This document shows positions 24,638-36,519 of a stretch of DNA of 64,000 bases, in pieces. The position numbers and the translations under genes were made by a program. This DNA comes from Membranipora membranacea (Eukaryota > Bryozoa > Gymnolaemata > Cheilostomatida > Membraniporidae), in the NCBI GenBank assembly GCA_914767715.1, contig OU612074.1:16480062-16544061 (forward strand). The letters run 5' to 3'. Every line of letters begins with the position of its first letter. The first letter of the stretch is position 1. Under the pieces are notes generated by a model that was not told the DNA's origin, ran no database searches, and saw only the letters and a program-made list of their open reading frames with translations.

Positions 24638-27600
24638 ATGCCGCCCAAGTCAGCTAGAGGTAAGAAGGAGGACCCTCCCACTCCTATGGGACCGAATAGT
24701 CGACTGGTCGCTCTGCCAAAATTCATGAAGAAGTTTGTGTTCTTCAATGGAGTTCGACTTGACCCTGAACTAAAGAAAATCGAAGGGAAGAAGCTCGTCT
24801 TTAACTTCACAACAGCATCATTCAAGGTATGTATAAAAGTCAAATATCAACCAGGAGCAGGAGCGGTAATTATATGGCGATTTGATATTCATGGGCTACT
24901 TACTGATAGATCCGATGATGCCAAAGTAAAGTAGCTGAGAGCAGATACTGCATATGACCCCAACAAAAACCAGACATTAAATACGTTTGCCTGATGAAAC
25001 CAAGATTCATGATAGACATGCAGCAGTAAGTTCAGAAGATATTTGTCTTCTGAATTTGCGACAGCATTCAATAACCTAGAGATGTAGAGTAAACAGAGGT
25101 GGAAAGGATTGATGCAAGCTTGAGACAGTGAAATTTATGGCTAGCTAACATTTAATCAAATGTGTTCATGTGATGTGTCCGTGTTGCAATGGGTAGGGCA
25201 TGGGCCTTTCAATCGAGGGGTCTTGTGTTTGATTCTGGACCGATCACAATGATGTTAGGGAGGGCATCCGAACTCAAATGCTCCTGCGCCACATAAGGAA
25301 ACATTTCGTATACCCATACTGATACTGGAAACAGAAATCTCAATTGTAACATCAAGGATTCTCACACAATATCACTACAGCCAGCCCTTAAAAGCGTTCG
25401 GGATGGCAATCGCAGTTAACGACTGCCTACAGCTGCGGGCGCCATCCAAAACGCATTTAAGGGCTGGCTGTGGGTATCACAGGGTATCAAGACCATAAAT
25501 GGATGTGAGTTTTTCTTTAGTTTGTGTTATGAAATTGAATCGATGTCCTTGATTTAATTTCATGATATGTTTCATAATTATTGATGTATTTGAAGTCGTA
25601 TAATTCGTTTCACAGGTCATACCGGAGCACGTAGTGAAGAATGAAGAGCTGAGAGACAAGATAATAGAACTTATCTGTGACAACAACTTCATCAAGAAGA
25701 TCCCTCCGGAAATCTCAGGCTGTGAACAGATGGTAAGCATCACTAAGTCGTCAGATATGAGTTGAAAATTGGTATCCCATAATGCATTTAATATTCATAT
25801 TTATCTAATCAGTGGAAAATTTAACTGATCCTCTTAAATAATGCATTATGGCATGCAACATCATTTTCTCTTTTGAACCAAATCACATTACACATTTTAT
25901 TAGAGTTCAAAGACTTTTTATGTCTATGAGGAGAGTGTAGACCTTTCACTAATGCCCCAGGGTGTTGCATTGTGGGATACATCAAATTTTGTCTAGTAAA
26001 TTTGCTCTTCAGATGACTAGGTTTAGGTTTTGGTTTTGCGATGATGTTTGCGTGAATTAGATCTGCCAACTACTTCCTTGGACAAGTCCTAGTTTGAATT
26101 ACTGCCAGCAGGTTTGATACAATTTGACACAATATAAGAGGGTATGCTAAAAATGTAGTTCCACAACAAATTATTGTGTGTATCTAGCTTATAAACATCT
26201 TAATCTCTGGTTTGTGTTATTAGGTGCGCATCAATGTGAAGGGTAACCTGCTGAAGAAGATACCACCAGGAGTCTGCAAGCTGAAACTACTTGAAGAACT
26301 TGATGTCTCAGATAACCAGCTCAAGGTGAGTGGTGAATCCTGCTGCATTCCTATCGAAAGCAGCTCGACCAAAATTCGAAGCATGTATGAAGATTCTGGC
26401 CTTGAGAAGAAAAGTATATTCACAGGAAAATCTTTCACCATTTTGCAAAGAATTAAAATCATGAAATTTATGGCTTGCTCTCACTGACTCAACCCCATTC
26501 CTTCATTGACTTCCACCTAAATTAGCAAAGATTGATGTAGCTAACATTAAGTCACCTCCAAACTAGCTAAATTAAACTTTGTTTATCATAAAATAAATAA
26601 CAGAACTATAATGATTATAGCCTCAACACAGGGTCAGCACTGATTCTTTCCATGACTCGAGAGAAATCTAAGGGCATTGACTTGACAGAGTCAATTAACG
26701 TCAACACAGTGTGGGGAATTGGATAAATATAACAACAAAACACTCAGACAAGTTAAATAAAACCTATAATTAAATTTGTCAACTTTTCTATTCTCATTCC
26801 CTGAAACACTTGTTTGATAGTTTGCTGTTACTTGCCATTCTGACGTCATGCACTGAACCTGCTGTCTAAAGTCATTGTTCAATGAGTGAATTCTGAAGCC
26901 AACCACATAGAAATGACAGCATGACAAGGGTCCCCTGAAATTTCATATCAAATCAGTGAATACAATGGGCCGTGTTTAGTTAGTATTGTTTGAGTGTAAC
27001 GGTGTATGAGCCGATTGATTAGTATTGATTGAAAATAAACAGCTGATTAACAGCCGAGAATGCTGCCGACAGCAGACCCTTATATATCTCTCGTGTTTAG
27101 ACAAAGAAAAGTGTATATATCAATTTTAGCAATAGCACGAATTCACTTTTCTCATGTCCACGTCGAGACTGATAATTTCTTTAAAGAGGGAGTCAGGTTT
27201 AGAAATAGAACTCGCGACTCTAGGGCAAAGCTGTTAGCTGTAGCGTATTGAGTAGTCATTCATATAGCTGCAATTATCTCCCTTTGTCTGCAATTAAAGC
27301 TGACTGCTGTCAAGGGGCATATGCTACCTTTGACTCAGCGATTCCAGAAGCTTTAATAATGCTTGCAACAAACAAGACTTTGGCAAGTATTGTCCATTCG
27401 CTAAGAAAACAGCAGTGAGCTATGTTAATAGTGACAATCTTAACGAGATTACTTTCTAATCTGTTGATTAAGCTTTCTGAGTTTATGTAACTGTGAATAG
27501 AAATTCTCAAAATAAGGTTGATCTCACCAAATTTAGAAAGCTTTAGATAGTAAGGAAAATTATAATCCAGGCAAGCTGCCAATTAATAACTCATTCACTG

Positions 27601-30600
27601 GAGTCTAGGCTTTCAAAGTTACAAGGCCAGACCAGACATTTAATCAAGGCATTGCTTGGTGTACTATTAGAGTTCTTTCACACTGAGCACGTTATTCACT
27701 CCCTTTCAGTCTGTCGTGTTTTTCTCTGGTCACATCTCAAATTATGTAGTCTTCTTAGGCAGTCTCTGGGAAGTGTTAAAGTTGAACTTTGTGACTAGCT
27801 GGTATTTTGAGCGGCGATATTTTACACACACGGCTAAATATAGCTAGCCTCTATCATCTCAGTAAACATCATTTTTTGTTATCACAGCACAGTGATGTCC
27901 AGAGCAAACACTCAATAGTGAAACATTGCAAAACGGAAACAAAAAAGTTGGTTGCCAAGACCGACAATAAACCTATCAGGTTAATAATACAGCATTCTAT
28001 CACAGAATTAGTTCACATGATAGCTTCATAAGATTGAACACAATTATTTGCAATAGATTTTCATATATTTTTTATCATTCTCTTATTTAAGGCTGTACCG
28101 AAGACTCTACACAAAGCCACATCACTCGTAACATTCAGAGCATCCGGTAACAAAGTGAGAAAACTCCCACCAAAAATTGGAGAATCGAAGACTCTGAGAT
28201 ATCTCCATGTTCAGAACAATCTACTGAAGACTCTGCCTAAAACAATCTACAAAATCCCTGTGGAAGTCAACGCCAGTGATAACGCTATAAAGGAGCTTCC
28301 AAAGATAGCCCTCACCAAAAAGGTACAAACTATAGCACTCTTCGCCAACCCCCCCTACTTTCTTAATTTGAGTACTGGAACTCTGGCGGAGTTACTTGTA
28401 GTGGCATTCCGCTATTAACCACAGTCCATATGTCGAGATTTGTTAATAAAGGCATGCCATTACTTACACTCCGGGCACAATTTGAGCGCTTAAACTATTA
28501 ATTTCAGATGTATCGATGCATGATCCTGTCAATTGTTGATCTAAACCTTACTACAGAATAAATCCATCGCCATTGCAGGAAAAGAAGAAAAAAACAGAGG
28601 TTGTTGAAAGTAGTCTATGTCAGCTTGCATTTTTGCCGAATAAATTATAAAAATTCATGTATTCTCTCTCTCACTTACTTGACTGAAATTTCATATTTTG
28701 TACACACACTTTCATCCCATGTTTTATTTTTTTATGGAAGTCTGTCATGTATTGGTCTTTGAGTTTTTGTCAAAGTCTTATCGATTCTAGGTAATGAGCC
28801 CAATGGTTATGATGGATAGGTTTTAGAGTTTATGACTTGATATTAATCGGAAATACGGACAGAGAATGGTGGCAATAGTTTTGAAAGGCCACACACTAGA
28901 TGTCACGATCATTCAAAAACTACTTGTTTAATTGCTCTTAATAAATAGGCAAAGTTATTGTTTTGGCCGCACAACCCAAATGTTCCCACACATCCACTTT
29001 GCATGACGCTAACATTATCTTTGCATGATGCTTACATTATTTTTGATTTTACAGGTGAAAGAGGTACATCTGAACAAGCTGTTCTTGTCTAGGAACCAGT
29101 TACAGACTCTCCCTGAGGGGTTTGAGAACCTACAGTGTCTAACTCACCTCGACTTGTCGTATAACCAGTTTCAGGAGTTGCCTCCCACGGTTGGATTTCT
29201 AAGGTTTCTGGAGTTTCTGGACATATCACACAATGATATCGGCATAATTCCCGAAGACTTCTGCAAACTGAGTGAGTGATTGCAAATCTTCACTGGCTTT
29301 TGTTCATATATATCCAACAGATGTGCTCATGGTATACAAGCCCTCAAATTAAGTTTTGACTGTTTCCCAAACAGAGGGAGCTGCAACTGCCGGGGTCCTT
29401 ACTAGTTCATGGAGGATCTTGACTCACCTAATTTCTTCAATGTGCACTGGTGGGATGTACTAGCGGCCGAAGCAGTAGCAGTTGTGCAATACTCATATGT
29501 GTTCACAAGTATTTTTGATTGCAACTTGATCACTACCCAACAAGCTAAGACCCAGCTTGACGCTTTATTTAGGCATAGCTTGATTAGGAAATGGTTGCTA
29601 GGCCAGCAATGAAGACGGACTACTTCAATCTGATTCTCCAAGAGAAAGATGATTTATCTTCATGAAAAAAAAGAGGACAACTCCCAATAATAATTGATAA
29701 ATCACTGTTGTCTTTTTAATATTTCACAGGTAAATGCTTGGTGGAATTCTACGCTCAACAAAATAACATAGAAGAACTTCCAGAGAAGTTTTCTACGCTC
29801 AAGAAGCTCAAGGTTTTGAATATCTCAGAAAACAGGCTATGCTCACTCCCACCAAACTTCAGCGATATGAAATCCCTGGAAGACCTGAGGCTAGCCAGCA
29901 ATCAACTGACGTCAATACAGGGTAAGACGACAGCACTTATTTCTGATTCTGGTTCCCACAGTGATATTTTTATTTCCAGCCGGCTGGTTATCTCAACACA
30001 AATGTGACAACTTGATATCAATGGCAATCAATAAGGTTTTGTTTCATCGTCCTCCCGACAACGCCACCAAATACCTAAATAGAATACCTGCTGTATGAAA
30101 AGGAGAAAACCAGGCTAAGTCTTTAAACTTGACAAGAATATTGCTATTTTTTTCAGGTATCGAGTCTCTGAAGAAATGTGAACATTTAGACATCTCTACT
30201 AACCACCTGACCTTCCTACCTGAGGACATACACAGGATGACCTCACTGAAAATACTGAAAGCTGGTCATAACGAGATTGAATTTATCCCTCCGCTTCTAG
30301 GTAAGCCACCCGAGACACTTTATAAAGTCGTTAGCTCAGAATGCCTTTGCTATCTATGTCTAAAACCTTCCGGGGAGGTATTGGTATATCTTAAAACTCT
30401 TAAAACTTGTGGAGCGTGAAACTTAAATTTTCAAATTAGATTTCACCCTATTGTTGGGTTTTATCATCTATAAAACTATTTTTAAGTCTCTAAACTCATA
30501 TATTTCCCAGTATTTAGACCAGCTACCACAACCAAATTTTTGGAAATATTCTAAACTTTGGAAGATGTTGTTCATACTTTGAGATTATTGGCTCTGTCTA

Positions 30601-33600
30601 CAGGTGAATTAGCAACCTTGAAGCATGTAGATCTTTCACACAACCAACTAGTCACAGTACCAGATAACCTTGGTATAGGTCAGCTTCTTGACCATTTAAA
30701 CCTCGGACACAACAAGCTTACAGAGCTACCCTCAGATCTGAGGAAGTTCAGAACACTTGACGCTCTGGATATATCACACAACCAGATTGGAGCTATAGCT
30801 AAAGTATTCCACACTGTACTCACTCAACTAAGGGTGAGTTGATGCTCAATTGATTTCTGTTCCTTCGACTTTGCCTTTACTTCGCACCAGAAAAAGGTTA
30901 TGCAGTCAATAAGATCTTCCAGATAGCATTACTCTTGACTTCATCACTTTGAATATGCAGACAGTGCTGCCGTTTTATTTTGATATAGGCTGGTATGCAT
31001 TGCTTGTGATACTTCACAACAGATGACCCACCGAAGTGATCTCTGGCAAGGCCCATTTACCAATCGGCTACCCGCTAAATAAAACTATGTTTCTTATCTC
31101 ACAGGTGTTCAAGATTGGCAGTAACCCATTGAGTGATCTACAGATACCTAAAGGAGTCAAAGAGCTCGACGTATCCGGTACTCAGTTCTACAAGCTACAC
31201 AAGGTCATAGCTGCAGAGCTCTTCAGGATAGAAGTACTCAATATGGCTTCTATGCAACTCACAGAGGTATTTCCTTGCTTTATTCTGTAGCAATGTTACT
31301 CAGTCTGCTTGGTATTTGGTGTGAAAGTTTGGTACCAGTTTGCGCAATTTACCCCTGTCACAAGACCAGAGGAGCAAACTTGGCAAAGTGTCACTCCTAA
31401 GCCTTTTGTCTTTGTAGTACATCTTTTTGTACCATTAATTATAGATTCATGTATTTTTGTATCATAGTTTTGTTGGAATCAAGTACTTGACCATGTTTGT
31501 GTCAGAAAATGGAAGAGACTAGCAGTGTTTTGTATTTTTGGAGCAGACAACTTCAAACATGCGCAAGTTCACAACATCCTGTCCGAACTAGGAAATATCA
31601 TATCAGTTGTATTTTGTAGCTTCCTGACACATTGCTCAAGTTGAAGTTGATACACGACCTTGACCTCTCACAGAACTCTCTGACATCACTTCCTCCAGGA
31701 CTGACAAAGCTTAGAGCCATGAGGCGGCTTAACCTGTCAGAAAATCAGCTGGGTGAACTACCAGAAGACATTGGGGACTTCAGGAACCTACAGTACCTCA
31801 ACGCAGCGCATAACAGTCTTCTTAAACTACCAGAGGTACCTTCGATATTTAAGCTGGTACTAAGATTGATATGACTGAATAGGGAGTCTGATCACTTGAA
31901 TTTCTTCAGTGCACGGCAAAGGTTAAATTATGTAAAATTGGTTGAAAACAGTGACCCTATAGAATAAAGGGCGGGAGCGCGCGATCTGGTTATCAGTGAG
32001 AATGAGAATGTTGGCTATTCAAAAACTTTAAACTTCAAAATTTGATGGCTTGAGACTCTTTTTCTGCAGTGTGTTTCAATGTGTTGACAACTGTATTTTC
32101 TTTTATTTCACAGAGTCTCTTCACCTGCAAAGACTTGGAGGAGCTGCTAGTATCAAACAACCAACTTCAGGGTCTGCCCGCCAACTTTGGCAGGTGTAAC
32201 AAAATCACAACTCTGGACATCACAAGCAATAACATAACAAAGATACCCAATGATCAGATAGACGTACTAGCCTCTATCAGGAATCTACTCATCGGTGATA
32301 ATGTGATGATGAAACTACCTGATGACATATGCGTGCTCTACAGGTAAGATCGTTGGTGTAAATATAATTAGAGACAACACCCTTCTCGCTGCATTCAGAG
32401 TGGGGTATGATTTGAGTTTATAGTGTAAGATGGTTTTACCTGGCATTCAATCTAAAATTATGTCCGCCTGGTTCTGCACAAGAGGTTAGTTGGTTAAAGC
32501 ATTTAAGCTCTGCCCTAGTTATTGGAGTGGCATTTCAGATTCAACCTATGTTTTGTGTTCACCTAAAACTTTCTTGCCTTTTGTACACAGAATAGAGAAT
32601 CTGGATGCCAAGGGAAATGATCTGGTCGAGCTGCCAAAGGATATCTGGAAGATGTCAGGACTGAACAGAATCGATGTCACTGATAACCTTCTCACTGGTG
32701 AGACAACCTCACATTGTTACGTGGTTTTGGAGTAAGATACAACCCAAAGAGTACTTGGTGTTAGAAAAGTCCATTGTAATAAAGAGTATAAAAATATAAT
32801 TAGCGACTCAATTCCTTCCCTTCTGTTGAAAATGTTGAAATGTTTCCTGTTAATATTTTTTCAGAGGCATTTAGGCAATAGAAAATGAATAGTAATGTAT
32901 TGTGTCATCCTTTGTAGGTCTACCAGAGCAGATATTTAAGCTGCCAGCTATAGAGACAGTAGATGCCTCAGACAATAAGATCATGGCCTGGCCTAAGAAG
33001 ATGGACAAGCTTACAAAGAAAGCTAAAGTTAATACTGAAGGTAAGAGATTGATAATTTCTGTATTAATGCAGAATTATGGCATGCAGTCTAGTCGCTGAG
33101 ATAATACAAAATCAATGGCTAGTGATGCATGCTGGGATGTCTTTAAAAAAATCATTGGCTAGTGTTGCATGCTGGGAAATATATAACATAGGGCCAGTGG
33201 AAAAAATCTGGAAGGTATACAAACACGCTTTTGTTGTTTCAGTAACCTTAATATAAAAAAAGAGATATGGAACTTGAATTTCGCATAGCATAATATCAAA
33301 AGCATAATATTGGAAGCATAGTAATTATTGGAGTCATATTCTCTCTAGGAATGCCAAGACAACTCCTAAGTTTTCACTCATATTTGTGTTGCCAGCAGGG
33401 AGGATGGGACAGACTAATTTATATTTTGATTATTGGCAGGCAGATATCAAACATATGTTACCAAAGTTTAAGGTGTAGAGAAAATGTTCTAAGAACGCTT
33501 GATTTTAATCGGCTATCCTCTATGATAAATCAAGTATTAAAATAGTAAAGCAAAGTCCCTCTTGTTACAGGTCAGCTAACCATGAAGAGAGAGCCTCGCG

Positions 33601-33734
33601 CTCCTCCGGATCCAGAGCCAACTCCAGAGCCAAAGAAAGGAAAGAAATCACCGGCTTCAGGCAGGAAGCAGTCTCCTAAATCCAGCCCTGGGTCTGCACG
33701 TAAAGGTGCAAAGGCTCCAGCTAAACAGAAGTGA
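24638..33734 (+). CDS. large leucine-rich-repeat protein
   Basis: Probably a cytoplasmic scaffold or binding protein. Fourteen exons: 24638-24826, 25616-25732, 26224-26325, 28092-28322, 29055-29271, 29730-29921, 30157-30300, 30604-30833, 31105-31266, 31620-31835, 32114-32343, 32591-32697, 32918-33040, 33571-33734. All phases agree, 807 codons plus stop. From about residue 60 to 750 it is a run of roughly 23-residue LRRs of the LxxLDLSxNxLxxLPxx type (LTHLDLSYNQFQELP, MRRLNLSENQLGELP). There is no signal peptide, transmembrane helix or cysteine-rich LRR cap. This suggests an intracellular protein of the general LRRC40/Ras-group LRR type, but the orthologue is not assigned. The C terminus is Lys/Pro/Ser-rich and basic. 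The first exon is open upstream from 24561 (acceptor CATAAACAG), so translation may start in an earlier exon. Confidence 0.85.
25170..25370 (+). repeat. tRNA-derived SINE-like element
   Basis: The head GTGTTGCAATGGGTAGGGCA resembles an A-box region, and TGTGTTTGATTCTGG 40 bases on resembles a B box. Unrelated sequence follows. It lies in the first intron of the LRR gene, directly before the foldback element. Confidence 0.45.
25377..25475. mobile_element. foldback MITE, copy 1
   Basis: Arms of about 30 bases (ACAGCCAGCCCTTAAAAGCG... and its near-perfect complement ending GGGCTGGCTGTG) enclose a loop of about 35 bases. A related element occurs at 49315-49397, which makes this a family. Confidence 0.7.
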
Positions 33735-36519
33735 TCAGCAAGACTATATATATGGGGAAACATTTTTTTTCCGTTAATTGACACCAGGATATAGGTCTGG
33801 GATTGGCAGAGGGAAGAGGGGATCATTAAGGTAGATCGGTGCTTGTGTGATAGTTATACATGGGAAGCCAAGCTTGACTCATCAAGGTCATGTTTGGCTG
33901 ATAGATTGATCGTCAACTGACTTCCTTCCTTATCACCATAGCAAAACAAAATTATATTTTTATTGCAACTTATTACGAGCAAGGACTATTTGATATTATG
34001 TGAATTTATAGATTATGCTCAATTCTTTAGAACCAGATGTATTTATTACACATATGTGACGTCCATATTTCTTTGTAGCTTAGTTCTCTTTTCTGAAGAT
34101 GTATCAGACCTTCGACTATGCATCAGACCTTGCACCACTTATATGCATATATTCTATGCATGCTATATTCATATTTGTCTTTTTCTAAGTATTCAGCCAA
34201 TTATCAGAGATTTTTCGGCACAGAGCCATCAGGATTTTCTTTTCAGTTTAGTTTTGATAAATCTGTTCATAACATCCTGGGTCAAGTTTGTTCCCACTAT
34301 GTTGGCAAAGTTATTATGCACAAAGCATCTTGTACTAAAATTTTTTCAAGATCTCCCTGTAATCGGAGAGGGAACAAACTTGTTCCACAATATCCTCAAT
34401 ACATTTCGCTCTGATGACCTTATTGTACTCCATTTTTACTTCTTGAAAAATTGTATCTACTGATAATTCAACCAGGTGATCTAAAGAAGAAAATGAGAAC
34501 CTGTTTTTGAAATGATAGAAATTTTCCTTTACTGATCATATATAAAATAAATTATTGGCGCAGAGACATGAGTAGTAGTATGCTTTTCTGACCATCAGAA
34601 ACAAAATTATCAGGTGAGTTCCTTGTCATATCAAGTTGTTTAGCTCCTATACTAAATACTCAAAGTCACATTTGACTCAACTAGAGAAATAGTCTAACAG
34701 ATAATTTGCGAAATAATCCCGCCAGATTTGTTACAAAGTTTCAACTAGCACATATTGATACAGAATGTCTGATTGGTTTGCCCTCAATATTATTATCAAT
34801 GACTCTATCAATTTGTACTCTCTTGAGAAGTTTTCTTCTCTTTTCCCTCTATCTGCAAGATAAGTGGAACCATATCTATCCTCACCCAGGTGGTAGTCAA
34901 ATTATTAAATTGCAACCTTATATGCCTCTGCACTCAAAATCTATAATTTCATATGCTGAGTGTACAGCGGCAAGTATGAAATACAAAACAATGTGATTAC
35001 CATTGTATCGACATCGCCAGCGGAAAAAGTCGACGATGATTAAAACTCATCATAGATATAAATAAATATCCTTGAATAGCTATAGATATTATGATGGTAA
35101 TAGTCAGTTCTGGTAACTAGATAATATAAAAGGTATGAACACGCCTCTACATGTTCACTTGTCAAAAGCTACTACGTATCTGAGAGTTTGTTGTCCAATC
35201 AAGATTATTGGAGAAAGGATGGACAACTCCAAAATATCCTACTAACACAATCATGCACTCGGTATCGTTCCCATTTTATCTGAAAATCTGATGTCATAAA
35301 CTTGAAGGAATATTTACAGAGTCAGTTTTCTGCATTCTTGAAATCGCTAAGTTATTAGTAAGTACTCGTTTACTCGCCCTCTCCTACCTAAGCTAGCTGA
35401 AATTTAGTGATAGCTTGCATAAAGTCACACCTAAACTAGCTAAACTAAAACCTAGCTAATATTCACAACTGTATCATGGAGTGTGTACAGTATAAACACA
35501 GTGAAAAAGCCAACCTAGTCCGTGTACATTAGACGTATTTATCAAGCTGATCTGCCATATCAAGGTTCAACAGTGAAAAGCCAGCTATCCAGACAAATTT
35601 AGTACAGAAATCTGATAAGTCCATGGCAAGTGATAATGCTAAAAATCTGCTTGCTCATATTGATAAGCAGAGATAGTGTTAATTTATGCCATGCATGTAT
35701 TTTTTGTATCAATTCAAAATAACAGACATGGTAGTAGGATTTTTCAGGGTATCTTTGTCTTTTTTTTATTAGTTTATTGACATAATCTTCATTCGCTGTG
35801 AATGTTTTACAAAATCAGCCACCGAGAAAAAACAAAGTATGGGAAAAAGAAGTTTCAATCAAGAAGCCGAAAAAGACAATCTGAAATATTATGATTGAAT
35901 GATTTATAATTGATAATTGTGCATAAATTAAATGATATATTGTTAAAATAGATGCTATCATATTATCTACAAAAATATTTGACGTTGGTTGTAGCACAAT
36001 AAATAAAATTGTTCTAACAAAGTGGTGGACATGTCTTGTTCATAAATCAATATGGAAATTGAAGACAATAGAATTAGTTTGATCCGAATCAATTTTGCTG
36101 ACCAATTAGAACTTAGGAAAACTCTTCAATAAGAGAGGGTATTTGGTACATAATGAAGGCAGCATCATATCTGACTCAAAAAAATTGCTGTCTTATACAC
36201 TTTCATAAACTTGCTTGCTATAATATTTATTATGTGATCTGAGTACGCAAACACACACACACACGCAGACAAAGATTGTCAACTTGGAACAAAAAAAGTT
36301 AGTCAAAATTATTCAATGACGCTACAGGGAACATCCAAAATAAACTCCTAAAAAGGATAAATAAAACTGTTTCACACAGGGAAATAAAATGTTGTCTCTC
36401 ATACTTTCCTATCTATACAAGCACAACATTCTATTATGGCCTTGACCATTTTTCATATAGCTATTAGAGTGAACTGAATACTGATCTGCCTTAGTTCAAC
36501 CCCAATTCTTTAAATCGTT
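33735..36519. other. LRR 3' flank and decayed death-domain exon copy
   Basis: No intact gene is present. The relic at 34010-34900 is listed separately. A (CA)n run lies at 36250-36266. The rest is AT-rich sequence in which I see nothing assignable. Confidence 0.5.
34010..34900 (-). pseudogene. decayed copy of the death-domain terminal exon and its 3' flank
   Basis: 34700-34895 aligns with the + strand of the last exon of the death-domain gene (42740-42924), for example GAAGTTTTCTTCTCTTTTCC against GAAGTTTTCTCTTCTATTTC, but carries many substitutions and gaps. The flank 34010-34150 matches 42260-42400 (GATTATGCTCA..., CAGACCTTGCACCA). The orientation is the same as the source, and the reading frame is destroyed. 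The copy lies about 8 kb from the source with the deaminase gene in between. Confidence 0.6.

Noticed and set aside
24481-24843. 120-codon - strand frame
   Set aside because: It is the shadow of the first LRR exon on the opposite strand.
33963-34463. 166-codon + strand frame
   Set aside because: It lies over the decayed copy of the death-domain 3' flank and has the biased composition of AT-rich noncoding DNA.
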